Source: Picochlorum sp. 'celeri' (lineage: Eukaryota > Chlorophyta > Trebouxiophyceae). From it: a stretch of 64,000 bases of DNA. The DNA lies in NCBI GenBank assembly GCA_010909725.1, contig JAACMV010000007.1:434001-498000 (forward strand), given 5' to 3'. The notes beneath the pieces are model-generated. The model was not told the DNA's origin. It ran no database searches and was given only the letters and a program-made list of their open reading frames with translations. Each line of letters begins with the position of its first letter. Positions within the stretch are counted from its first letter, which is position 1. This document shows positions 1 to 10,516 of this stretch, in pieces. A program made the position numbers and the translations under genes.

Positions 1-282
1 CACGAAACAGAAAAGCAGAGAAGAACGATCCTTGATGCGGAAAGTGGGCCCTTTCTCCAAATAGGGTTTATACCGCTGCGTCCCACGAAATAGATGCAAA
101 AGTACTTACTTGGTATTCATGAATGTTTAACAAACGAATCTGCTCCGATTGTGCGCCTGGAAGCCTCCTTGCAAGAACATGGGCACCTTGACGGAGCCTG
201 TTGAACATCTTGTTACTGATATCGAACCAAAGATTTTAAAGAATGAAGAATGACTATTATGCCGTTTGAATGCATGTAAACT
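1..282. other. left-edge spacer, no gene seen
   Basis: This stretch lies 3' of the peroxiredoxin gene, which reads leftward. No convincing exon, RNA gene or repeat is visible. It probably holds the 3' untranslated region of that gene and flanking DNA of a gene beyond the edge. Confidence 0.5.
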
Positions 283-1611
283 TTATTCGGCGAATTTGGT
301 CAGGTTATCTTGGAGGAGCTGTTTCTTATACCCCATCAAACGAAGGCTCTCGTCCTCCTTTCCTCCAGAGTAAAATCTGAAAGCAGGGAGGCCTTTGACT
401 CCCAGCTCCGAGCAGAAGATCTCCAAATTTTCATCAGTAGTGTCAACAGATACTACTCTGACTTTTCCTGACAGGTTGGAGGCCAGATCCTCTACGAATG
501 GGGCAAGTTGTCTGCATTTTCCACACCATGGAGCCCAAAACTTGACCAAAATTTTCTCTCCAGATTGGATCAATTCTTCGAGTTCTTTGGGATTTTCGAT
601 AGGTTTCACAGCATTGGATGATATTTCATCCGCATGTGATGCCTCTGCTGTCTGGAAATAGTCCAAACTCTTCTCCGGGTCTGCTACCATTGCCCTATCC
701 CCAGGCTTCCATCCAGCTGGACACACCTCCCCATGCTCAGCCACGTGCTGGATTGCCTGAAGGGTTCTCAAAGCTTCGTCAACGCTTCGACCAATTGGGA
801 AATTGTTGATCGTAGCATGCTCGACGACACCTTCCGGATTGATGATGTACAGCCCTCGAAGTGCAATACCTGCATCTTCTTTTAGCACACCATACCTGGC
901 TGCAACTGATTTCGTGACATCTGCGAGGATTGGAATCTGCATATAACCCAATCCTCCCATAGTTCGAGGAGTTTTTATCCATGCGAGATGGACTTCTGGC
1001 GTATCTGTAGAGGCTGCAAGCAGTTGGCAATTCAACTCCTCAAATTCTTTAGCTCTGTCGCTGAATGCAATAATTTCCGTTGGGCACACAAACGTAAAGT
1101 CTTTCGGGTACCAGAAGAGGATAACATACTTTCCCTGCATACATACAAAAGATCAGACGACAGCAGGCGACCATGCGTGATTCTGCGATGCTACAATACC
1201 TTGTAATCTGAGAGATTCACAGTTTTCGTATCCCCATCAACAACAGCTGCACACAGAAGATACCACAGTCAGTGCATCGCCATCGTTTCTCTTCATTCCG
1301 AACATATATACCATACCTTCAAGGGAAAAATCAGGAGCCGGGCTTCCGACCTGCAGCTCAGTCTCGGGATACAGAATATTATCCCAAGCGCTCGTTGAAA
1401 AAGCACGACCTGCTGAGACAGGTGATCCCCATGGAATATCGCCATTGGATCGGTTTGATTCAAAATTTACTCCAGATAATTTTGATACCAGGGAAGTCCC
1501 AACGCAGCTGTGAAGGGTTCTTGCTTGAGTTACCTTGGAAGCAGACCCTCCAACAAGACTGCTTTCCCGCTCGATCAAGCGCACAAAAGAAGAGACGAGT
1601 CTGTTTCTCAT
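283..1611 (-). CDS. 2-Cys peroxiredoxin fused to a C-terminal thioredoxin, organelle-targeted
   Basis: Three exons (1611-1317, 1246-1200, 1134-283) join in frame to 397 aa. The 47-base middle exon supplies the usual [16 protein letters not shown] segment. An Arg/Ser-rich N-terminus of about 80 residues looks like a mitochondrial or plastid presequence. The peroxiredoxin domain follows ([11 protein letters not shown], peroxidatic Cys in DFTFVCPTE, resolving Cys in [12 protein letters not shown]). After a linker of about 40 residues comes a complete thioredoxin fold ([19 protein letters not shown], cis-Pro in KGLPAFRF). Family knowledge: 2-Cys peroxiredoxins reduce peroxides and are re-reduced by thioredoxin. 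Inference: the fused domain is a built-in reductant. Its active site is WCGKC rather than WCGPC, which should alter redox potential. Normal 2-Cys peroxiredoxins end soon after the resolving Cys, so the fusion is the odd point. Exon joins are read by eye but keep the frame throughout. Confidence 0.9.
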
Positions 1612-2091
1612 GATGTACCGTATTTAGATATGGGATAAATAACAAACGATATAATAGTACGGAATGATGGATGCGGCATTGAGCTTTGATGAGGATGGCA
1701 CCCATGGCTGGTGAGTCATCAGGGTTGAAATGCTCCACCAAGATTTCCATTCTCATTTGATTATGGGCTATCAGTGGTAGAGTATCCTCAGATACATGTA
1801 ATTTTTAATATGTTCGTGCATCAATATGTCGCCTGGGTGATGTCGACTCAATCGATTTGCACGGTATGTTTCTTCAACTACAGACAACGCCATATAGGTC
1901 CCATTATCGCATCCAATTGTTCCGTAATTCTTCCAAAGGATGGAATTATTACTTTTAATGGATGCGGATACGAAAATACTGAGATCAGTAGGCAGCTGGT
2001 TTATACTCAATTTTGTTGGACTAGGCTGCAAAGGCACAGTATACATTCAACTTCAATGCTTTTACAATGTGCAATGCAGATATAATTGCGT
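1612..2091. other. spacer between MscS 3' end and peroxiredoxin start
   Basis: About 480 bases with no supported exon on either strand. TTACA near 2060, which is TGTAA on the minus strand, could be the polyadenylation signal of the MscS gene. The right-hand neighbour ends here and the left-hand gene starts here, so the peroxiredoxin promoter should also lie in this stretch. Confidence 0.45.
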
Positions 2092-3273
2092 TTATTGCTC
2101 TTCCACTGATTCAGTTCCAGATTTGACGATGCTGTGAGCATCAATCTTCTCAGGGTTCTGAGAGAGGTTGTCAACCATCCACTTGATCACCAGGGAATTT
2201 GAGATGTACAGGGTGCTCTGTTCAGGAGTCTCGATGATTGTTCTCAGTGGCTCTATAGCCACAACTTTACCCTCAGCAACCAGATTCTGATAGTTCAACA
2301 ATCTCACCTCATCACCGATTGCAAAGGGAGGTGCAGTGTACAGTGTTATTGCAGCTGCAAAATTTTCCAACACATTCCTAGCAGCTATACCAATGACGAC
2401 GGATGAGGCCCCGAGAGATGCTAAGAGTGGGCTAATGTCGAAACCAAATGCATTCAAGCCAGCCAAACCTGCTCCAATGTACAAAACATAGTCTAACAGG
2501 TAGGAGAATGTTAGCAACATCCTATTCAACCCAGAATTTGACGTCACCCCATTCAAATATTTATTCAGTACATAGTTCGTCACACGGTCCTTGATATTCT
2601 TCACAGTCCAGGTGGTCATGAGGATGTAACACAAGTCGACGAGATCTTGGCATAACTGCGCAAGCAGGCGTACTCCCCTCACCATGAGTGCTTCGTCAAA
2701 CATAGTCTTCTCTAAGGCCTGTTCAAGGTACACATCATATACAGTGATCAACGATAGCACAACTGTACATGTATATGTGTATCCAAGGAATGGCAATATC
2801 CGAGACAGTGGCCCAGTAAAGCTGTACAAGAGAGACTTGATCGGGTTTAAAGGCCGAATGCCCTCCTCTTCGACGGCAATGCTTCCCTTATTCAACCAAT
2901 CAGAGATAAATTTCATCAGATAGATGCACACCAACGAAGTTGAGATGATCTGAACTGAATGAACTGCTGCCTCGAATCCAGAAAACTGGTGAAGTTTCTC
3001 CAACACCGGAACACCTGTTGCCTCCCAAGTAATCAAAAGATTATTTTCTCCAGCATGTCTTCGGATATTCACATGCCTTTTCGGTGCACGAGTGCATCGA
3101 GAGCCCAGGTGAGTGGGCTGTTGAAAGAGTTGGTATCTGCACACCGTCTGTGACCTGGTTTGGAGAATATTACAGGACACACTATTCATATTGTTGTATA
3201 TTATGCAGGGTTTGTCAATTGCAACCATGCAAACCGATGGTAAATTCATGTGTGCCATTGCCAATGGAACCAA
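2092..3273 (-). CDS. MscS-family mechanosensitive ion channel, probably organellar
   Basis: A 393-residue frame without introns. The first 80 or so residues are Arg/Ser/Thr-rich and non-hydrophobic, consistent with a transit peptide. Hydrophobic segments follow. The pore-lining TM3 and start of the beta domain are unmistakable: SPLLASLGASSVVIGIAARN, then VLENFAAAITLYTAPPFAIG leading to DEVRL. Family knowledge: MscS channels release osmolytes under membrane tension; plant MSL2/3 act in plastid envelopes and MSL1 in mitochondria. The C-terminal domain is short, ending soon after the beta domain. The start at 3273 is the first Met in the frame; an upstream spliced start cannot be excluded. Confidence 0.85.
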   Translation of the reverse strand: MVPLAMAHMNLPSVCMVAIDKPCIIYNNMNSVSCNILQTRSQTVCRYQLFQQPTHLGSRCTRAPKRHVNIRRHAGENNLLITWEATGVPVLEKLHQFSGFEAAVHSVQIISTSLVCIYLMKFISDWLNKGSIAVEEEGIRPLNPIKSLLYSFTGPLSRILPFLGYTYTCTVVLSLITVYDVYLEQALEKTMFDEALMVRGVRLLAQLCQDLVDLCYILMTTWTVKNIKDRVTNYVLNKYLNGVTSNSGLNRMLLTFSYLLDYVLYIGAGLAGLNAFGFDISPLLASLGASSVVIGIAARNVLENFAAAITLYTAPPFAIGDEVRLLNYQNLVAEGKVVAIEPLRTIIETPEQSTLYISNSLVIKWMVDNLSQNPEKIDAHSIVKSGTESVEEQ

Positions 3274-3457
3274 GTTGGTTCGCTAGTAGATCTGTGACAG
3301 ATATCTGTCCTTCCACACTTGCAATCAGTCATGATATGGGCCAAATCATCTCTGGGAGGGCACCGCATCTCTCATATATAGATTTTGGAAAATACTTTAA
3401 CGAGAGAATACTGGATAGTAGATGCTACTTGTCACGAGACAATTAATTTGACTACGC

Positions 3458-4143
3458 ATGAGTGTGAAAACGTGAGTATCTTTACATTTTAATTCGACAT
3501 GGCGTGCTTTGATTTAGAAATCCATTGTACTTGGTGATGTGCAGAAGACATCCTTGGCTCTCGGAGTATGAGGAATCTGTCTGTTGCGTTCCAAAACATG
3601 CAGATGCAGGAGAAGGTGGCCTAGATTACTGGACAGTTCAGGTTCCAGATGCGGTGCGTGATAGCAACAATTGTATATTTATAAAGTTGAAGATGCGTTT
3701 CTTTGACAATTGGTGACAATGTTCAGGTTAGTATGGAAAAAATAAACTCATCAAAGTGGTCTAAAAGGAAAGTGGGTGATGGGCCACCCAGCTGGACTTC
3801 AGAGATTGATGGTGCGTTTTCAAGACTACAAATAGTCTGTTACATGTCTAGGATGGTGTGACGCTAATAATATGATGTATGCGCCTCGCTAGCATGAGGT
3901 CTCCTATACATAGTCTCAGGTTGGATTGTTTACCTGACTGATACTGTTTCTGCAGGAGTGCTGTATGTTATGGAAGAGGTTACCTGTAGATCAAAGGTTT
4001 ACCTCTTGAGTACTGAAGGAAAGGAAGGTGTCAAGGATGTTGTGAAACGGCTTGTCATCCGGGTTGAGACAGACTCCAATGCCACCAAGGATGACAGCGT
4101 TCGGGACAAGAAGAAGCAGAAAAGACAAGAGTCGAACGATTGA
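3458..4143 (+). CDS. small conserved-looking protein of unknown function, 131 aa, four exons
   Basis: Four exons join with consistent phases: 3458-3471, 3545-3653, 3727-3811 and 3956-4143. The first coding exon is only 14 bases (MSVK plus two bases). The product begins MSVKTRHPWLSEYEESVCCV, has a middle with Trp and Lys (SSKWSKRKVGDGPPSW), a beta-like segment GVLYVMEEVTCRSKVYLLST and ends in a Lys/Arg-rich acidic tail. I do not recognise the family. All three introns have GT-AG ends and keep the frame, which supports a real gene. It may share a divergent promoter with the MscS gene (start 3273) and lies about 100 bases upstream of NAR1. Confidence 0.65.
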
Positions 4144-4245
4144 AATTCTCGTCATGCTTATATATTTATATTATTTCATTTATTAATAGCAGAAATTGGC
4201 GTTTAAGAGTGGATGGAGTGAGAGAGGAGGAAGAATTGTCCAGTC

Positions 4246-5730
4246 ATGGCGAACTTCTCGAGTGCACTCAAGATTACTGATGTGAATGATTTCATTGCGC
4301 CTAGTCAAGACTGTGTTGTTTTAGACCAATCCAAGGCGTCTTTGAAATTGGCAGACACCGATGATACGGAGGTATGTTGGAGTTGCAGTCAAAAAGGCAT
4401 GTGAGTTTGTCAATTCGTTTCTCATATGCACTGTTCGACAATGTAGATCGGTCAAGTTCAGATTCAGAGTAAAAATATTCCTTCGAGAGAGAACAATGAG
4501 CCAGTGAAGATTTCATTGCATGACTGCTTAGCGTGCAGTGGGTGTGTCACAACTGCTGAGACAATTTTGTTAGAACACCAGAGTATTGATCAGTTCAAAA
4601 ACAAGCTGGGAGACAAAAACTGCCGAGTAGTTGTTTCAATATCCTTACAAACACTAGCTTCAATTTCTGATGCTCGGGGTATTGGTGTTGCTGAGGTTGG
4701 CAGGAAGTTGTCTTGGATACTTAGGCAACATGGGGCATTTGCGGTGTTTGATCTCAGCATAGCGTCTGAGATCGCTTTGCTAGAAAATTGCTTAGAGTTT
4801 GAGAGAAGATTAAGGAATGGAGAGAAAATACCCATGATGGCTTCAGCTTGTCCTGGCTGGATATGCTATGTGGAAAAATCTCAGCCTCATTTGATTCCTT
4901 ACATTAGCTCTGTGAAGAGTCCTCAGGGTATAATGGGTACTCTCGTCAAACAATTCTGGTCGTCTGAGGTTAATACAAGCCCACAGGGTATATTTCATGT
5001 CGCTATTATGCCATGCTATGATAAGAAATTAGAGTCAGTCCGTGAAGAGTTGATGGTTGGAAATGTACCAGAAACCGATTGCGTTCTGACGACTGGAGAG
5101 CTTGAAAAGTGGTTGGATGATATTAATGTGAATATTTCAGAAACCAAAGAAGAGAGTTTTGATGTGTTTTTTGATGATGCAAGTGATTTGGGAGATTTGA
5201 TGGACTGTGACAATGCATCGATATGTTGGCCTAGCACTCTCACTGGTGATGACGATCCCGTGGGCTCGGGTGGATATTTGAGTCATTTGGCTAGATATAT
5301 GTCGTTATCGCATGGTTTGGGACGGATTCCTCTAAAACAGGGAAGAAATGCTGATATAGCAGAATGTCAGCTGGACAATGGACAAAATCACATCAACTTT
5401 GCCATAATCAATGGATTCAGAAATATTCAAGGGCTGGTGAGAAAGATAAAATTAGGCAAGTGTCATTACCACTTTGTGGAGGTCATGGCATGCCCCTCAG
5501 GCTGTGTCAATGGCGGAGGTCAGCTCCCAGTTGAAACTGGGAGAACAGAGGCATTGGGCAGGATGGAGAAATCTGTCCACGCTGCCAAATTGCGTGGCTC
5601 AGACATCGTAAAGCAATGTGATTTGATCTATAATAGATGGATTCGAGACATGCCAGGATCAATGACTTCGGTTTCGAAATTCACGACTTCCCTGAAGGAA
5701 AGAAAAGGTATCTCTGTTGCAGATTGGTGA
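4246..5730 (+). CDS. NAR1: NAR1, cytosolic iron-sulfur cluster assembly factor
   Basis: Exon 1 (4246-4371) encodes MANFSSALKITDVNDFIAPS, the classic Nar1 N-terminus; exon 2 is 4447-5730. Total 469 aa, normal for the family. Visible Fe-S ligands are Cys in PSQDCVV plus CLACSGC for the N-terminal cluster. The H-cluster-like domain shows ASACPGWICYVEK, SSVKSPQGIMG, AIMPCYDKK and MACPSGCVNGGGQ. Family knowledge: Nar1/IOP1 descends from [FeFe]-hydrogenase but makes no hydrogen; it hands 4Fe-4S clusters to the CIA targeting complex (Cia1, Cia2, Met18). The extreme C-terminus is ...SVADW, ending in the aromatic residue expected for a CIA targeting tail. A true hydrogenase is rejected because the N-terminus and ending are Nar1-type. 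Confidence 0.95.
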
Positions 5731-5853
5731 CAGATTTCTTGTGATGGCAACAGAAACGTATCTAAACACATGATGATTAATGAAATATTCAAATAAATAA
5801 TATTACAACGTAAGAAGAGCGTATTTCATTGCTCGCCGGTCCGCGAAATCGGA

Positions 5854-7747
5854 ATGCTTGTTCGTCATGCAGGAAGGTTTGGTTATACCCACGCCCTCGT
5901 GAGTGATCGAGGAACGACTAGAGTCCCTCTAAGACAGCCATTTGTCAAATTTCATGCCAATCAATCGTCACATTGTGGCGGTATACTTGGAGCAGACGCC
6001 CTCGCTCTTTGTTTGGCTGTTCCGGAAGGACAAAGAAGTTTGGCAGAAGAAAATGTCAAGGACGTGGTAGTGAGGGTGTATAATGTATCTGTATCGGCTC
6101 CAAAAGATCCTGGGAAAGACGATTTTGATGTCCATCAAGAGTTGTTGGAGTCAATCAGGAAGAAGTTAAAGCTCAGGTCAACCAAACCACTAGCAGAACA
6201 TGGGAATGTTGCTATTGTGAGGAAAGCATTTGATTCTCGAGATAAATCTCGAAAGAAATGGATCTACGTAGTGGATATTCCACTGAGAGCTCTTGATGGG
6301 AAGAAAATTGTGGAATCTCAGGGGAAGATTGAGATAATGGAGGTTTGCAAAGACCATGTCAACTGGAACCGTGTATCAAATGGGCAGGCAATCAATAAAT
6401 CTGATCCAGTTGTTGTGGTTGGATCTGGGCCAGCGGGTCTTTTTGCTGCGCTCTCAATTGCTAAATCTGGCATCCCTGTGACAATATTAGAGCGAGGGCG
6501 CCCCGTGGAGGATCGAGGGAAAGATATAGGGGCCTTATTCGCCAGAAAGAAGTTGAACCCTGAAAGCAATCTCTGCTATGGAGAGGGGGGAGCTGGGACT
6601 TGGTCAGATGGGAAGTTGACCACAAGGATTGGGCGGAACAATGACCCAGTTCGACAAGTATTGGAGACATTGTGTCTATTCGGAGCTCCGAATGCAATAT
6701 TATACTCCGGAAAGCCCCACTTGGGCACTGATAGATTGATTGGAATTCTTAGGTCATTTAGGCATCACTTGCGGGACCTTGGAGTTAAGATTGAATTTGA
6801 ATCTAAAGTGGAAAAACTTGAAATAAAAAATGGGCGAGTTGTTGGAGTTCTACTCGAGGATGGAACTGGGTTTCCTTGTCAGAAATGCATTTTAGCTGTA
6901 GGACATTCGGCTCGCCAGATGTATGAGCATTTGGCAGATCTGGGTGTCAAGATGGAAGCAAAGCCGTTTGCCATGGGTTTTCGGATAGAGCACCCTCAAG
7001 CTGTTATCGATGCAATCCAATATGGTGAAGAGGATGCAGAGAATCTGGTCAAGAGAGGTAAGGGTCCGATTCCTGTTGCAGATTACAAATTAACAACCAA
7101 TTTATCTGATAGAGGCATTTACTCTTTCTGTATGTGCCCGGGAGGACAGATTGTTCCCACCAGCACAAATGAAGCTGAATTATGCATAAATGGAATGTCT
7201 TTCAGTAAAAGAAATTCAATCTGGGCCAATTCTGCCCTGGTCGCAACTATTTCAGAAACCGACTGGGAACCATTTGAGAACGGCCATCCTGCTTTATCAG
7301 GTGTGAATTTACAAAAACACATTGAGCGGAGAGCGGCGGATATGGGTGGTGGTAACTTAATTTGCCCAGTGCAGCGTGTGGTTGATTTCCTGTCGGATAG
7401 AGAATCTGTAGGAAAACTTCCTTCATCCTCCTATCGTCTAGGTGTGAAGAGTGCTTCACTGCATACTCTCTACTCAGCAGAAGTTACTGAGGCAATCAAA
7501 CAAGCTTTGTTCAAATTTGATACCATTAAGCCTGGATTTATATGCGAAGATGCACTACTACATGCTGCTGAGACAAGAACGAGTTCACCTGTTTCAAATA
7601 ACACGCCATCCAGAAAGTTTTGAATCAGTCTCAATAAAGGGTCTCTATCCGGCAGGGGAGGGTGCAGGATATGCTGGAGGCATTGTATCAGCTTGTGTTG
7701 ACGGATTGAAAATAGGGAACTCGATCGTTCAACAAGTCGCGTCCTAA
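5854..7747 (+). CDS. FAD-dependent dehydrogenase (COG2509-like), frame broken near 7591
   Basis: The first frame runs 5854-7623. An N-terminal domain (about 1-175) precedes the dinucleotide-binding motif VVVVGSGPAGLFAALSIAKS, then CYGEGGAGTWSDGKLTTR and MEAKPFAMGFRIEHPQ, all typical of this flavoprotein family. The last conserved block (VSIKGLYPAGEGAGYAGGIV, then SACVDGL) lies in the next frame and ends at 7747. Homology demands TSSPV from the first frame followed directly by QITRHPE from the second, so one T around 7591-7594 must be skipped. An assembly error is the likeliest cause; a real frameshift or recoding site is possible. The full product would be about 630 aa. The family's substrate is poorly defined. 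TGTAA occurs at 7755-7759. It converges with POP1 37 bases away. Confidence 0.85.
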
Positions 7748-7784
7748 CGAATCTTGTAAAAAGTCAAATTAACAAACTATCTGA

Positions 7785-9664
7785 TCAGCTCATAATTTTA
7801 ACCAACACTGGGGCGATCAGTTGTCTATCCTGAGCCCAAGCCCACAATACAATCTTCTTTCCCATTAATGGCAATGAGCCACTGGCCACAAGACCTATTG
7901 ATGGATATTTAGAATTCATGCCATGCGGACGCGCCGAAGTAACAATGCCCATGACATCCCACCTATGAATGTCTTCCTTCGCTGCGACTGTCAATTCGCC
8001 TCTTCTTATGAGGCTGCGTTGTGAATCAATTCTCATCTTCCCACAAGACGGCAGTATCTTAGGAGATTCAATAGAACATAAAATATCTCCTTGCCTGAGC
8101 GTTCCATTCTTGATAATCCAAATTTCAACTCGAGAAAGTCTCTCGGATCTAGAAAACAATGTCTGAGACTGTCTCATCAAATTTGATGGGAAATTCTCAT
8201 TCTTGTCCAATCTCGCTGCAAAGGTCTCCACAATCTTGCCAAATTGGTGAGAATTAGAGTAATCATTCGGATAAAATGCAAGTTTATTTAGAGTGTGATA
8301 CCAGTGCCATTCCCTTTGACCTGCAATGAATGCCCCAGACAAGCAGATTGCTTTGAAGATTACCTGATATATATCCCTGTTCAGATAGATGGAGAACCCT
8401 GCACAAGGCAAGACATCAGAAAATGCCCCACTTGACACCAGAGATATACAATTTTGAAACACACCTGAGCTATTCCGAATGACAGCAATGGTGATACTGT
8501 CATCCGAACTAGCACACTTTCTCCCTTGAGGCTCGCTACAGACACAATATCCCACCAGTCCGGACACAATATCTGACAGGCCATTGGACAAGTCTGAGGC
8601 CGAATATATAACTTGTTTCTTTTTGATTCTATCATAAATTGACCAAATACAGTTGTCACCCAGTGACGGGTCATTGTGATTCTCAATTGTTAAAGGTGCT
8701 CCTCTGCTTCCCTCGTCCCCAAGCTTGCTGATGATCCTTTCAGACACAGGGCCCCTCACTTCAATCCTACCCAGCCTTCCCAGTTTCATGCTGATGTTGT
8801 CCGATTTCTCAACCTTTTCACACACGTTCCGAATCACTGGGGCTGCATATTCGCAATGTGCCCAGATAATAACCCCGCTACTCTCACAAGCCACGATTTC
8901 AAGAGGCCCTGTGCAGCATGAGCCATTGCTCCCTGGCACATCGGCATATTGATGCGAACTACGTTCTTCGCCCACATATTCGGGACTCGTATAGTTAGAT
9001 AGATCCGAAAGAATGGGCAGAATCTCCTTCATCGGCCCAAGTAATTCGATAGAGCACCAATAGGAAGCATCGTGGATTATACAGCCAGTCTCCAGTCTGT
9101 GCTTGAATGATCGAGTTCCTCTTCCGCGACCACACGTACCCTCAGGAACCACAAACTTCCAACTATATGAAACAATGTGTGTTAGACATAGATCTAATGA
9201 TGCAATTATCTGGTTAATGACGTTACCTGTCAATTCTGGACATGGCCATTCTCTTCGCATGGAAGACATGTGTTGGGAGCCTGCAAACCTCACCAGGGCT
9301 CATTGCACCTTTCTCCCAAGGATTCGAACACTCATCAAAACTACTTTTTCCTTCTCATCCGCCGATTGAGAAACCTACCCGGGGAGTCCTTGTCTTTATG
9401 GACGTTGGGTCTCCTGCCACCTCTCCGATACCGTTTATGACTCCTAGACCTCCTCCTCAAGCCTCTCGGCAAACCTCGTATTCCATACTCATCTTGACTC
9501 GAACCCTTACCTAGATCGTGAATCGATAGTATCTGCATCGAAAGAAGATCTGATACCTTCAGTAAAGAGGGACCAGAGAGACCAGTCGAGTAAAAGGAGC
9601 AGCGACGTACCTCCCGAATTCTGGCCTCAGCCAGTTTATTTACATCAACAGCTCGAGTAGACAT
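7785..9664 (-). CDS. POP1: POP1, protein subunit of RNase P / RNase MRP
   Basis: Three exons (9664-9345, 9280-9227, 9162-7785) give 583 aa. Exon 1 carries the basic Pop1 signature (GLPRGLRRRSRSHKRYRR) and NRRMRRKK. Exon 2, only 54 bases, encodes LPTHVFHAKRMAMSRID, matching the family's LETHIWHAKRF block. Exon 3 continues SWKFVVPEG and IHDASYWCSIELLG, then the C-terminal POPLD-type region (HWYHTLNKLAFYP). Family knowledge: Pop1 is the large scaffold protein of RNase P and MRP and acts in tRNA 5' processing and rRNA maturation. At 583 aa it is shorter than human POP1 (about 1,000 aa) and lacks long insertions. The intron phases fit exactly. Confidence 0.92.
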
Positions 9665-10516
9665 GTAACAAAATAGCCTACGTCAGATCATTCCATTGAT
9701 AAAATGCATCCATACTTTCGGGTACAGCAGGAGAGCTGCATGCTTTCGATATTTGTTCACTCGTGGGCACGCTACAGTCCTTTTGACATTGCTCACAACA
9801 CCGGTAATCTTTTCTGAAACATTTAATTGTTTTTATTGGTTCATTGATGAAAGTATCATAGTATGCCTGTAGATCCGAATTTCAAGGTGGCGCCCTCGAG
9901 GTCCACTTCAAACAGAACATTGGTTGATTGAAGTTCAACTTTAAACCTGGGATCCAACAAATCCCCGAAATAATGCTTTCATATGCCATAATATTGTACA
10001 GATATGATGAAATGCGGCTAAAACGTACCTGGAATGATGGCTGGGAGTTTGTATGTGTGATCCAACACCTTTTTGCTACGAAGTATGGTTTTGGAAGAGT
10101 AGGTCGAAGAACGAGCCATTGCCTGGTGTTTTAAGCAGTCACCAACCTTGTAGCATCTGATCACTCAAAATGTATAGAATCAGCTCTCTGGAAGTTATAA
10201 TCACTCTGGAAACTGTATTCTGATTAAGCCTTTCCATCCATTTTGCAGGCTCAGCTCTAGACTTGGGCCAGCTCTCAAGGGAAGGAATGGGGCTATAGAG
10301 GGGGATAGCTTTGCTTTCCTGCATCCACTGTTTACTGGTATAGATTCGCGGTAGCATATTGGGCAATTTCAGTCTAGGGGCTGTATATTGATAATGTCTC
10401 CCGCCTTGCGGCCATCATGGCAATGTTTGGAAGCCCCAAATCTCGGCTGGTCAACGTTCTGGTTGACCCTGTCAAATTTATTTGCATACCAGGCGTATCC
10501 ACAATTTTAATAGATA
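9665..10516. other. 850-base region with unresolved minus-strand coding fragments
   Basis: No gene could be built with confidence. On the minus strand an open frame at about 10415-10139 reads PRLKLPNMLPRIYTSKQW and ends SRELILYILSDQMLQGW. A second begins at 10119 (MARSSTYSSKTILRSKKVLD). A third at about 9967-9885 reads FKVELQSTNVLFEVDLEGAT and ends FGSTGIL. These look more protein-like than chance but their splice phases do not join cleanly. They may be exons of one or two small minus-strand genes. Part of the region must also serve as the POP1 and ABCA promoters. Confidence 0.3.

Noticed and set aside
618..1030. Antisense frames inside the peroxiredoxin gene
   Set aside because: Shadows of a strongly conserved coding exon.
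4504..5730. [FeFe]-hydrogenase
   Set aside because: The Nar1-type N-terminus, length and C-terminus show an Fe-S assembly factor, not a hydrogen-producing enzyme.
9300..9350. GTTCGAATCC, a tRNA B-box-like sequence on the minus strand
   Set aside because: It lies inside the 64-base first intron of POP1, with no cloverleaf arms around it.
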